Below are positions 37,285-49,020 of a stretch of 54,511 nucleotides of DNA, piece after piece. The position numbers and the translations under genes are program-made. Location of the stretch: contig LRSR01012215.1 of the NCBI GenBank assembly GCA_001579985.1, positions 1 to 54,511 on the forward strand, in the 5' to 3' direction. The notes beneath the pieces were generated by a model that was given only the letters and a program-made list of their open reading frames with translations, ran no database searches and was not told the DNA's origin. The first letter of the stretch is position 1, and each line of letters starts with the position of its first letter. Source of the stretch: Hypsibius dujardini. Taxonomy: Eukaryota > Tardigrada > Eutardigrada > Parachela > Hypsibiidae.

Positions 37285-38456
37285 CCGACAAGAACTGCGT
37301 TCAGACACAATCTGTTTTCATCTCCAAATGACTATTGTTCAGATTAGAAATTACTTAATCAAATTTATTTTCATTCGTTGTTTTCTGAACTCAATATTAT
37401 ATCAGTCATGATGTGACGTAAATGTAGATGTCCGGCACTTATTTTGTGCGCGTCTATTAGTGAGTCATTGAAAAACTATACCGAGGTGCTTAAATGTTAT
37501 GGTGTCATCTACCAATGCGGCATGCATTAGAAACGCAATGGTGACGCGTGTAGAAACTGAGACAATAAAAACCAAGTTTCAATGCGATAGTATGTATGAA
37601 TGAGTCAGCGCGGCCATGATTCTTAATTAAGGTCATTTTCACAGTATTTAACGCAAAAATTGTGACATCGGATGATTAAACAAGGGGTAAGTCTCTGTGA
37701 AATTCTGTAATGGGTAGGGACTTACGTATGCGACTAACCGTCTCTCAAAATCGGAAACTAAAATTTAATTAATCTAGCGACAAACTAAAAATTTTATCTC
37801 CTAAATGGATTGAATCCATAAAAAAGCCTTACTTTAAAAAAGTTTCTGAAAATTCAGAAAGCTCAATACTCGTAACCCATTTTCTACATTGATCACTGTA
37901 ATCCGACATCATTTGCTCAATTCATTTAGTCCACTATCCAGCTATTCTCCTTCAATTTTCTTTGGTATCCCATAAAAAAATCAACTTCTTCTTCTCTTAC
38001 TCATCGACTGTGAAATACCGTAACATTTTTGGCTGTTGGTTATTGACAGCAGGTAAATGTCGTCGCTACAAAATCTCTCGGCCCTGACGTATATTTAGGA
38101 ACTTTCACTTTTAACATCATCCGTCGGCAAACAGTTGTTAAGCCATCACATGAACTCAAATCAGCTTGAAGGCTTGCGAAAGTGTAAGTGGTAGGGAAAA
38201 TGAAGCAGCGCGCGTTTTTCCCAAACGCAATTTGGGTAGTTGTAACAGCTGTCTGGCAACTTTTGCGTTAACGACGTCTAAAGTAATGATTGCCGAAATT
38301 TACTGGACATGAGAGCGGCATTTCGCGCGGTAAAATTTCCGATGATGAAGTAAAACGCTGTCAATTCGGAAACGCAAACCTGAATTATTAAAACAAACGG
38401 ATTCGCAATCTGAGCATTCTACTCCGAAGAAATGAGACATTTTAAATGACGGTCAT
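37285..38456. other. intergenic, no supported gene
   Basis: AT-rich sequence between the converging ends of gene G and the lectin gene. I see no exon, repeat array or RNA gene. Confidence 0.5.
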
Positions 38457-39176
38457 CGTTTCAGACAAAAAAGCCGCCATCTCCCGTAGGAACAGAATGG
38501 ATGGGAAACCTAAAATGAAAAGAAAGTATGGATACATTTTCTATTGCTGCAAATTTTAAAATAAGGAAACCAGACGCAAGAACTAATAAAAGAACAGTCT
38601 ACAAAATTTGTGCTGTCGGAATCACTTATGAAGCAAGGCTTACTGAAGAAAACTCGGCCATCACGCACTCGTACAGTACAGTAAGTCGGATGGTTTCGTT
38701 CTTGCAAACACCGTTCGTTGGCAAAAAAGAAATGGACGCGTTGCAAGATCTGCTGTTTTGTGGCTGAAGACAGAATTCTCGCAAACTTTCCGAAATGTCC
38801 ATCTGGCATTCGGGTTTAGATGCTACACATTGCCCGTCTATTTGATTATATACCGGCGACAGGATTGCTTGAAGAACGCTGACGTGTTTATCGGACGGAC
38901 ACTGAAGTTGGCTAACTGATCCGTTTGGAATTTCGAGAAGAATCAATCCGTCTCCCAAAAGATCCTGTGGGCAAAGAAACGCGTTTTCTAGAAGTACGAG
39001 AGGTTGCCGCAACGTAACAAGAAATAACGTATTTTGCTTTCAAAATATGTGCAATACACAGTACGGTGTTATATTCTAGATGTATTCCCATGCCTTACTT
39101 CGCAAAAAACCAATGTTAGGAACAAAGAGAAAAGCAACGCCGAAAGCACTCTGCAGATATCTTTGGGTAGCATCAT
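38457..39176 (-). CDS. secreted SUEL/galactose-binding lectin-like protein
   Basis: Exon 1 (39176-39099) encodes a textbook signal peptide, MMLPKDICRVLSALLFSLFL. Exon 2 (38964-38644) joins in phase 0 after a strong acceptor (TTTCTTTGCCCACAG) and encodes one Cys-rich domain of about 100 aa: LQCPSD, DGQCVASKPEC, FCLQPQNSRSCNA, NGVCKNETIRLTVLYECV. The spacing and the closing LxVxYxC are typical of SUEL (Gal_Lectin) domains as in sea-urchin egg lectin and latrophilin, which bind L-rhamnose or D-galactose. The YGR sugar-contact motif is not evident, so binding is uncertain. The 3' end is ambiguous: the exon may read on to TAA at 38626, or splice at 38644 to a terminal exon at about 38511-38457 (VSHPFCSYGRWRLFC). 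The second choice sets the span given. Total is about 133-155 aa. Confidence 0.65.
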
Positions 39177-40833
39177 TATTCCCAGTCGAAGATGAGGTTT
39201 GAATAACAAAGCCATGAGAAAACATTTGAGGTGTGTACTGCTGTGTGTGGGCTAGTTGATCGTTGAAGAACAAGCATATAGCCAAGTACCAAAATTGTCA
39301 AAAAATTGGTGGCTGCAACTGACTACAGTTCCGGTTGCTGTGAATTTTTAACAGATGGTCGACGAAAAAAGTGCTTCTCAGTCATGTCAGCAGTAACAGC
39401 ACAGAACCGTTAGTTTAAATTGATGGTGTCATTGTTTCTCGTTGATCACACCGAACACGTGTTGTTCAATAATCATAGCACAGTGCTAGATTGAATTTCC
39501 TGTACACACACCTTCAACTTCGCATAACGTATTGAAACACATTAACTTGGATATGGTCATAGCAGCAACCTCCCTTTTCGGAGACCAGGTGATCAAAATC
39601 AAGTCATTGCTCAATCTCACCAGACTACGAGTATCCGGTTCCAAATTATAATAAGTCAAAGCAAAATGTCTCGCAAATTACGAGTCAGCTTCAGATATTT
39701 TGAGCCACACCACCCATCGCGACAAGGCTATAGCAAGCGATCGGTTTTTTTTACTCAAGACTTTTCAGCAAACAAACGGAAGAGCTAGTTTAATCTGGGA
39801 AGTCTCAATGTCCGAAGGACCCCGAGTAACCGCAATTCTCCATTCCACGTCGGCTCACACAAGTCATTTCAAGACCCTACGGGTACCGACAATTACTGTA
39901 CACGCGGGCAGACGTGGTGGGAGCGTAGATCAGCTGATCGGCGCAGTCGTGAATGACAACCGGACAGCGCAGCAGTGAGTAGGATATCGAATATTTACTT
40001 TGCACACTGTGATACGGAGTAGGCTGAAAGCCTACGCTACCCACTTGGCGTGCAGTCAAAAATCAGGGAGTTCGCACCGACCCCCAGTCCGCCACAGATA
40101 TTATCCCAACGGGAACGAAAATCTCGACTTTCTTTTTCCCGTAATTCAAGGAAATTGAATTTCCTTTCATTTGATATCTCGACCGGCGAGATCAGCGATG
40201 TAGGGAAAAATGTCTGTAATTTGCTCAGCTGATGATTGTCCCACTGCATTCAATTCAACCGATCAGGAGTCGCGGTTTTTTATACAAAGACCGTCAAATC
40301 ATTGAGAGATTTGTTCAGCAATACTGTTGCGGTTAGTAACGCGCTTGAAGTCAGTTCTACTTTTTTACGAACCGGTTTCTGATAACAAGTTTTAGTGCAC
40401 ACTGTCAAGACAGCCTATAACGCATAAGTCAAACTCCGGTTTTTACCCAGTACGCGAATGTTCTCAATAACGGCTGAACCGATCTTGATACCCGAGATAC
40501 CGCAAAATAGCCAAAAGCCTGAAAGCCATGATGCCTCCGATTGAGCTTGGGCACCTTGAGTAGCGAAACGCTTAGTACGTAGCAATAATCTAAAATGCAG
40601 TACCGTTAAGTTAGGCCATTCAGCTCTTTCTACCGCGGAAGTTCACCATAACCTTGGTGTGCCAGAACTGGATTAGGGTTTACGGAGCTTTGACTCGCGA
40701 AGAACCACGCGTGTAGTACGTGGCAAAAACCCGAATACAGTACCGAAAATTGATTCAAATCCGTAAATTCGAACGTGGTATTGGCAATCGCAAAGGAAAA
40801 GGTTCGATTCAGTCACTTATTTAATAAAACGTG

Positions 40834-40890
40834 AGGTAACGTAACGTAACGTAACGTAATGTAACGTAACGTAACGAAACGTAAATAGCG
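40834..40890. repeat. (GTAAC)n tandem pentanucleotide
   Basis: Nine or so tandem GTAAC units with two variant units (GTAAT, GAAAC), between GAGGTAAC and CGTAAATAGC. It is a minisatellite-type simple repeat with no coding role visible. Confidence 0.9.
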
Positions 40891-41291
40891 TAACTTATAT
40901 TGAACTCATTTAGATAATTTACTTGTGAATACCTAGACTGGAATTGATTACTTCACTTAATCTGACTTGAATTAAGTTAAAGTAGCTTGATTCATTTGGA
41001 ACCAATTTCTCACAACTGTTTTCGCGTGTATCGAGTAGCCTTCCAACATCTGAAGCCTGCTTCTAACTGTGAAAAAGTAGTTATGTCTGACTTCACTGAT
41101 TCATTTCAAATTAACGAATAACGCCTGGCAATAACGGCAAGACCGGCGAGCTAGGCTTGTACAATATACTGATATTTGTTAGCGTTATGCATGTATTTAT
41201 AAGGCCTACTCCTAGTATCTTTTACTAAACCTGTTTACTGCGGAACCATGGAGCACAGTGCATCAACAGTTCTTAGCAGTTTTCTTAGTTC

Positions 41292-41663
41292 TTAACGGCT
41301 TATGGAATATTTTTTGGCGTATGACTCAAATACTTGACCGTTTAATTTACCACGATGCTCAAGCTGAAGGCAGAAAAATGAAGTACAGTACTTTCTTGTA
41401 AGGTTCCCTAGTATGTACAAAGCTACAGTAGAGTCACGCATTGTTCCTTCACGATAGGCGAAACTAAAATGTTGCCCCGAGTTGCTGATCCGGAGACACA
41501 CTGGCAACCTGTGTGACAAAGCAACATTTGTAAAAAAATCATTGACGTAATTTTTTGAAGGGTCTGGAGTGGCAAGTGAGACTTCCCACTCCTTCTTTTG
41601 TAGCACTGAGACGGGCGTAACGGAAGGGCCAGTGAAATTGGCCCAGTAGGCAGACCTTGTCAT
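41292..41663 (-). CDS. hypothetical ORF, unrecognised
   Basis: Minus-strand ORF of 123 codons (MTRSAYWANFTGPSVTP...). Its first 60 codons have higher GC and a more protein-like composition than the surroundings (KKEWEVSLATPDPSKN), while the C-terminal third looks less convincing. No domain, signal peptide or paralogue is evident. It may be an isolated exon, a transposon fragment or chance. Confidence 0.25.
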   Translation of the reverse strand: MTRSAYWANFTGPSVTPVSVLQKKEWEVSLATPDPSKNYVNDFFTNVALSHRLPVCLRISNSGQHFSFAYREGTMRDSTVALYILGNLTRKYCTSFFCLQLEHRGKLNGQVFESYAKKYSISR

Positions 41664-43021
41664 TGCTTAAAAAAATTAATAAATTACTTCCGCTGAAACC
41701 TGACGACATTCCACGTATGTGTTAGGTCTACCAACCGTAAGTTGAATAGTTAACAAGTTTATTAGACTGATAGTAAAGACTGTTAGAGAAATAAACTGAA
41801 AGAAAGGAAAGAGGAAGTAGAACTCACTGTAGAAATAATAAAACACATTATTATATAGTAAAGTTTTAACTATAGAAATGAAGGTAAATGGCACATACAT
41901 CAGAATAGGGTTAATAGAGTGGACAGAGTTACAAACTAAGTATGATACTCGTGAGTTAAAGAACTATCATGATTGGATATGGGGACTTGTTGGGCGTGTC
42001 CAACATATGACTTGCGTGATTAACTGCATAATAGGCTAATAACTAACTGCATTATCGCCAATGTCAATGTCTAGCATTTTCGGTTGAGCCTCTGCATCTG
42101 GGGTAGCCGGTTGATTGCCGATTGCGGAACTGTCTCCCAGAATGAATCACCCCATCCTGAGCCTCTGCTCTGTTGGAAGAAAACTCATTTTTGCGTGACA
42201 ACTGGCTGGCTGGGAGGCGTTTGTGTAACGTTAACTAACGCTCGTAACACAAGAGAAATGATTGGGTTGCCGTATTGGGTATCGGAATTCGGATGAGTCC
42301 GAATACCCCCGTTTAATGTGAATGATCGCCGTACAAAGATGTAGGGCGGGCGGGCGGAAACCTTTCCCGAAAAAGGAGAACACGAAATAATGATTGACCG
42401 AAGAAGGGAACTCGCAAAGGCAGACTATATACATATATATACTAGTACAGTGGATGATAGTCACTTCCGGCATGACCGCCGTGGCGGCCGACCTCGAAGA
42501 GGAGCGCGGTACTTGTACGTACGTCCGACCAATTGAGGAAAGGAGAGAAGACGTCTCGCGCGCGTTAACATTAATTTGTAACACATTCCCGTTATATGAT
42601 CTCAAATAAGTGGCTCACAAATGCTGAAATTCCCTATCGATGGACGAAGCACGTCGAAAAAGTGTTATTAGCGAGCGACGTCAAAATCGTAAAATATGAT
42701 TTTTGGATTAACAAATTCAATGAGAGTTTAGTTAATTAACTAAGGTTCTAACTACTATTTTGGAAAGCATTTGAATTGATTATCTGTCTCTAGAACCAGT
42801 TCACCACGGATGTGTTGATCAAAATGAATTACCAGCTTTGTTTCCAACTTCAGATAACTTATGTAGTTGACCAGAAGCAGAGCGATGTTTGCTGGCAATT
42901 TCATAACAAGAACCATGCTCGAATTCATTTTTACTTCTTAGAGAACGTGTCATCAACATTAAGTTTCTACAAGTAAACGATGACTTGTAAAAGGAAGCCG
43001 GTGGATAAATGCGGAAACATT

Positions 43022-45364
43022 TTAGACTCCTCTCCATGGTCCGAGATCCAAACGGGGAATTTGGGAGCAGTCAACCCGTCCATTCCTGCAAGCGTCATTA
43101 CTGAAATGCCTCATAATTTTCCCAAAAAATTAACTGTTGCTCTTACCCGGCAACCGTTAAAGTTTCAAAAACTCTCGGTTGGACGGCGTTCATGGCCAGC
43201 GCTGTTGTGCATAAAATACTGGCCATGCTGGTCCGCCGGATGGCCGTCAATTGCTCTACAAATATAACGGGTTATGAACTATACCTTTTCTTTTTCCATT
43301 GTTCTGGCAAATTTACTCTTACGGTCCGTGAGACGAGATGGCAGTGGAAGGTCGTTTTCATACTAGAGTCGGTCACCAGACCGCAGCCGACCAAACTGTT
43401 CGGCAATAATACATCCCAGTGTGGCTCCAATAATACCATCAGCGTTTCGTACTTCTGAGATTCCAGCCACGTATAAGTCAATATCCTCAACGGTTCTAAA
43501 AAACAAAAGCCGTAAATCTACTGGTCTAGGAATTATGAATCAATCTTCTTCTTTTGCTGCCTATTTGATTTCGCGGAATTGCTACTGTAGTTTTGTTTGT
43601 AGCCTTGTAAAATGGTTTCTTACGCAATTACCTCACCTGAACAACTATCGTCTTTTGCAATTTTCCATCAAAAACACATAACGTTAAGGGACAAAGTCGT
43701 CTCTCTCACCCACTTGTTTGGGAGCTTTGAATTGCGGATATCTTTTGATAAACTTGGTATTGCAGTTTTCCGATTGGTAATCGAATTTTCAGCCATTCCA
43801 ATTCAGCATTATGATTTAGGGAACCGTATTGCAGCGAACATGGGGAATACCCAAAATATTTTGTTTTGGGATGGGGGGAGTTTTAGTCACTGAGAATTTT
43901 TACCAGTTTTCTGCTTGACCACACCCGGCAGATGAAAACGCTAAATTCACGTGGCAGCGATTTTATTTACATATCGGAAAAAAGCAGAACTACGTTATTT
44001 AGAAGATATCAAGCATTCGAAGATCACAAACGAGTGCCCGGAAAGTAAGGTTATCTGATGACGTCATTGACCGTTTTTTGAGAAAGAAAAAGCCTCTAAA
44101 CTGAACAATGAATTTAGAAAATTAAATGGGGGCGCGAAAATAGTCACTCATTGCCATTGCGGTTGGCGATTCGGCGAAAACTGAAGCGTTTTGAAACACC
44201 GGATTCCAGAAAATAAGCGATAAATCTGTTAAACAATTTCATAGTTTTGAACAGCGGGTGCGGAGGATGTTTGACGGAATTTACATTAATGAAAACCCTG
44301 AATGATTTCCATAAAATCATCAAACATTTGATTGTGTGAAAAATCGCGTCCGAACAGCGCAGTAACGTGGATACGCTTCCTAACAAGAATGTTTCAAAAA
44401 ATGTGTTTTTTTGCGGATAGCTAGTGAAGCTTGTGAGATTTCCCACTTTTCAGCTTGCTCTAGTACTACATCGTAAGTTACCAGAATGGTCAACTTACTT
44501 TGACGATTTAAATATTACCATTCCAAATTTGCTGGAATGGTAGGGAATATTTACATAAGATAAACTTTGCAAATCAAACGTATCTAGATATATGGTAATT
44601 CAAACTTAGTTTCGAATTGATGTTTAAAAAATCGGAAATCATTTGTCAATGAACGATTGCGCTTCTTGAAATCATACGGGTCGACCCTGAATGAAATACG
44701 TACCCTACCTGTAGGTTCAAATTGTTTGTTGAAGCTCATTATCCGGTAGTTATACTTTCCTCCACTAATAATGTGAAAATCTATTTCGTCGCAACTTAGA
44801 AGTACTCACGCATATACTGACTGGAACTTGTCCACAACTTCGTCCGGTAACGCCTTTTGTTTCTTCAATGCGGCAAAGTTGTCAGCCGTCGAGAGTTTAC
44901 AATCCCTACGCCACTGCATGTAACCAGGAATGCCATGGTCTCGTCCGCGCTGGATATTAATACTGACCAAGTCCTGGCCAAACTGCGGATTCTTCTGGTC
45001 TGGGAAGAGTTGCTGGGACAGTTCAGCAGTGACGCTGGGTCCCACGATTTTGCCTGCCTGTCGGGCCATCCCCCGAACCAGCTCGTCGACAATGCCTTCT
45101 TTGTAAAATTGGCTCGCCTTCAGGAATGTTGTGTGGAGGGAAATTTGGCCAATTGCATCAAACTTCTCATTCAGTCGAGGAAGTTCGCCTTGCACCATGG
45201 AATGACCCACGCGAAAAGCCGCAGTGGAGAACTCGTTGGTAAGGCTGGCATCCACGGATACGTCATATCCTTGGAATCGACCCGATTGCAGAGGTTTGAG
45301 GCCCCTTTTTTGTCCCTCTGTTTTGCCCAACAGCACCGGAAGATATTCTTGCCAAATGATAAAT
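43022..45364 (-). pseudogene. animal heme peroxidase, 3' half, with in-frame TAG (probable pseudogene)
   Basis: Four consecutive exons: 45364-44810, 43495-43323, 43255-43147, 43100-43022, about 304 codons with correct splice phases, ending in TAA. The family match is strong: WQEYLPVLLG, AAFRVGHSMV, INIQRGRDHGIPGY, VEDIDLYVAGISE, GCIIAEQFGRLRSGDRL, AIRRTSMASILC, QPRVFE and RVDCSQIPRLDLGPW. These are the C-terminal two thirds of a peroxidasin/peroxinectin-type catalytic domain. Two problems stand out. First, codon 43365-43363 is TAG exactly where the family has Trp in GDRFWYE. Second, I could not find the 5' exons carrying the proximal His (REHNR motif) in the 3.6 kb between 45365 and gene D. 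Either the gene is truncated and dead, or the 5' exons are too diverged for me to see. Splice sites remain intact, so loss would be recent. Confidence 0.85.
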
Positions 45365-45792
45365 CTATTCATCTATTCGGACAAATTTTACTTTTGGCGG
45401 AAATTTTTGCATACACAAAGTTGGTTATATAATCAGGCTTGATATGTTTAGAAAATAGAGACAAAATCACACAAATGCGCATATTGGCACGCTATGACAG
45501 TACACCAAAAAGAAGAAGCATATCTGGTATGGGAAAAAATGTATCGAATTTATTGACAAATTCATAATTTAAATAAAACCTCAATCTCGTAGGAAGTAAA
45601 CGCGGAGCAACTTAACGCGCACACACCAAACATAATATGTCGTAAGCTACGAATTTTTCTTTGGTCTAAATTAAACAACGGGTGCGGGGGAGATTGTGGA
45701 GATATTTCAAATTGGCTTTCCCACTGGGGTTTGCACCTCGACTCCAGATAATAAAATATCGCTCGCACTGTTCATAATATTCCGTTTGACGT

Positions 45793-46010
45793 ACAACTGT
45801 GCCAAAGTTACTTTACGAGTCGCTGTTTGAGTTTTGGCAGGCCGTGTGGGACAACTTATTGTTTTAGATACAAATTTTAAGGCATAAACAGATGCGTTAC
45901 CACTTTGGGTAATGTCAGGGCAGAATTTTAAAAATTTGAAAATCTTGGTTGTCCCACACGGCCTGCCAAAACCCAAGCTGCGACCCGCAAAGTTATCTCG
46001 GCACAGTTGT
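45793..46010. mobile_element. MITE-like element with ~63-bp inverted repeats
   Basis: Left arm 45793-45855 (ACAACTGTGC...GGCAGGCCGTGTGGGACAAC) recurs in reverse complement at 45948-46010 (GTTGTCCCACACGGCCTGCC...GCACAGTTGT), with about 80-85% identity by eye and perfect matches at the inner ends. The total is 218 bp. It is non-coding and lies just upstream of the surviving peroxidase exons. Confidence 0.85.
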
Positions 46011-46339
46011 ATTTGCTGTTGTATGAATACCAGTTTAGGTAATTATACAACTTCAGCTTCTTCAAATTCATCGAACCGGTTGTGACTGTCGAACACATAT
46101 TCGACTGCCAAGCGGTCTCGGTGAGACGGACCATAATAATTTTTCATTTTCTTGTACTTAATATACGCGTTACCGGTTTGGATAGAATCAAAACGCTATA
46201 GCTGGAAACGACCGGTATGATCAAGTAAAAAACACCAAATAAAATTGTGAAAGTTGATAGAAAAAGTGACAGTTCACCGTTGAAACACCTAGTTTGAAAA
46301 CTTTTCACTAACGGCCGGTTCGAACATGCCACCTTGCAA

Positions 46340-46501
46340 ATGACACAATTAACTTCCCTGGTCCAACGAAGCTTTGCCGCGTTTCACTGTCAGTACAAAA
46401 GTGAACTCGGGTTTGAACTCTGGTCAGAGGAAATTACTACAGAAATTTCATCAGACGAGGCTACTGAAGAAATTGAGAACGGTTGGCTCTGTACCGGGTA
46501 G
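46340..46501 (+). CDS. possible SH3-like exon or gene fragment
   Basis: A 53-codon open frame (starting MTQLTSLVQ) has the spacing of an SH3 domain start: ALYDY-like FAAFHCQYKS, then ELGFELWSEEITTEI, then ENGWLCTG in place of the GWW. It ends in TAG, but a GG|GTAGAA donor-like site overlaps the stop, so it could be an internal exon. No partner exon could be placed with confidence. It may be an intracellular gene fragment among secreted genes, or a chance resemblance. Confidence 0.3.
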   Translation: MTQLTSLVQRSFAAFHCQYKSELGFELWSEEITTEISSDEATEEIENGWLCTG

Positions 46502-49020
46502 AAACTTATATTTTGACTCATACGTAAGACAAGTATACTTGTCTTAGCCTCACTCCCGCCCGCTGCACTCGGAACAAGTTTCGTTTAAACTTAACCCAGG
46601 TGAACTAAGCTAGCATTTGAAATCCATCAGTATCTCTACCTTATCGTGTCGGAATGTATCAGAATTTTCATAATGTTCCTACCCTGGTCAATTCTTGAAC
46701 TGTCAAGCAGCGTGTTTTGTTTAGTTATTAACTCGGGATGAAATTCAATGCCCATTGTCTCAGTCTCGTTTAAAAAATTCAGTGTAATATCGAAAACGGC
46801 TGTTTCACAGCAGGTGCGTTCGGCTTCTAAGTTCTGCCCGTTTTGATACCCACTTTAGGTTCACCCGGGGCAAACATTTTTAATGAACAGGGGATTCAGA
46901 ATTTTGTCGAATTTTCATTGCCCAGGACGATCGTTAAGACACCTGAGCTCATATTTTCAGAGTTATTTCCCAACCCTTTCGGGCAAAGATTTTGTTCTGG
47001 GTCATTTCAAAGGAAGACAATAACTTGAATTACACATAGTTCAAACTTCGTTGATGCGAATTTCGCGAAATGGTATTGTTGGCGAAAAGAGAAGGATGAT
47101 AGGGAGTTTCAGAATGGGTTCTGTCCGGAGCATTTTCATTCTTTGCGTCCTCCATTGAAAAAAGATTTTATAAATATAATCGGCAGTTTATCGGTATTTT
47201 TCTTGTAAGCAACCAAAGTCGGTAACATTTCGAACCAGAATAAAGTACACGGTGAATAGTTGCAAATTTTTCAAGTAAAGCGCATTTCAAAAATAGCCGT
47301 TTTTTTCTGCACCAACAAGTCTTATCAACATTCCTGAAATCACTCAATTGTCTTTGAATGAAGAAGTAGCGATTGCTGCAAGCTTCGAGGCTTATTGTTG
47401 AGACACCACGTAACCGAGGTACTGCAAAATAAAACCTCGTCCGGAACAAACATTCAGGTACTTTGAGCAAGCAAAATTCAGAAGCCATGATTAAGTTCAG
47501 GATCTCATATACCGTGGCAAAAAACCAGTTGCCAGAATCGGGAGACATCACCAGTCGAGACGTGCAGAAGACAACATTACAGTATAGTAATATTTCTGCT
47601 TTCAACAGTTGTCCCGCAACTTATTTCCATTTCCAGCAGGTTGGAAACAACCCAGGTAACAATAAATGCTTAATATATATATATAATAAATACTTAATAA
47701 GGCTTAATAATAAATGCTTATTCTTGATGACAGGCCTGTGTACATTTAGGGTCGTTGTTTCTACATAATCCGGCATACTTTTGGCTGATACATTCACTTC
47801 CAGAGAATGCCGTACCACCAAGCCAAAAGATAGAGAAAAGCGGCGAAAGTGAATGCTCACAATAAATGCTTAAATGTTAACATAACAGCGGAATTGCTGA
47901 GAATAAAAATATTGTCACGAAATAATCAAAAACAGGCGCGTTACACGTAATATTTGGGGATACTTGAGTTGCGAAATTAGGGCGGTACCGAATGAAACTT
48001 GTTATGGGATACATACAGGAATTACGTAAGCATAGTCGGCCACATTTGCGAATTTATATAGCGTTTATACAATGGTGGAAAGTTTATAGCGAGATTATAA
48101 GAACATCCGTACTTCCAAACTAGCGGTTGAGAAAAGCACTCGAATGTTGCGAACATCATACGCTCCTAACAGGTTATTGGTCGTATTTCTCCAGGTCGAA
48201 GCAAAAGCAGCAGTTCACCAGTCTTCTATTTGAAATGACTATAGACGCTATACGTCCGCGTCCTCGTCATGATGAAAAGTTTTTTCTCACAACGCGGGTA
48301 CGAAAATTTCAGTAGTTTGCTTGACTCCAAATTTCCCTGACTCACCGGAAGAGAATATGTTTTTCGAAAGTTGCTTGAAATTTCATTCGGCGTTAGGCTG
48401 TGAACACAGAGCGTTCTCAAGGCAAGTTTGTCTCACGTGTGTGTTTTTCTCACTGTCCACAGGATATGGAAGGGCAGCTACGAACCGGCATACACAATAA
48501 TAATTAAGTGTTTTTTTGAACATGTCCTTCGCCTTCTTGGAGATCGAGTCCGATTTGGGGTATAACTTTGTGTTAGTTACTCCGAGTTCCTTAACAATTC
48601 AATAAAAGGGCTAGCCTTCATCCGATAGCATTTATATTTATAACTCAACAGAGTCCATTAAATAGAATTGCGATGGCTACAACACTTTATTATTACTAGC
48701 GATCTTCAGTTGTCTGAGAATTATTCGAATGCCGCGTGACGTGACAAAAATATCAATTTTAAATCGCAGAGTTATGGTATTGTCACGAGAGATTCAGGTT
48801 TTGACCGATATAACGTTCACGGCGTCTTACTTTCAATACACGTCTACCAGCAGATCTTTGTAACTCGAGTACAAACCTTTGCTATTCGTTAAGGATAAGC
48901 AGAAGTACAGTTCTAATTTTAATTGCTCTGTAAATATTTTTTTCTAATGGTGCAATGTGCGAGAAACATTGCAATGAACTGGATTCATCTCTTACACACA
49001 ATGTACCAGTCAAGGACTGG

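Larger units (their letters stand above)
39177..43021. other. intergenic with a pentanucleotide array
   Basis: No firm gene. The stretch holds a (GTAAC)n tract at 40834-40890, a possible coding ORF on the minus strand at 41292-41663 (listed separately), a GC-rich CpG-containing patch at about 42470-42570 that has an open plus-strand frame, and a TATA/CATA repeat near 42427-42441. Confidence 0.45.
45365..49020. other. intergenic with a foldback element and possible orphan exons
   Basis: No complete gene. It contains an inverted-repeat element (45793-46010), a possible SH3-like plus-strand exon (46340-46501), and a 35-codon minus ORF at about 46038-46145 (NYYGPSHRDRLAVEYVF) of unknown meaning. 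A TA microsatellite lies at about 47671-47686. No peroxidase 5' exons were found. Confidence 0.45.
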
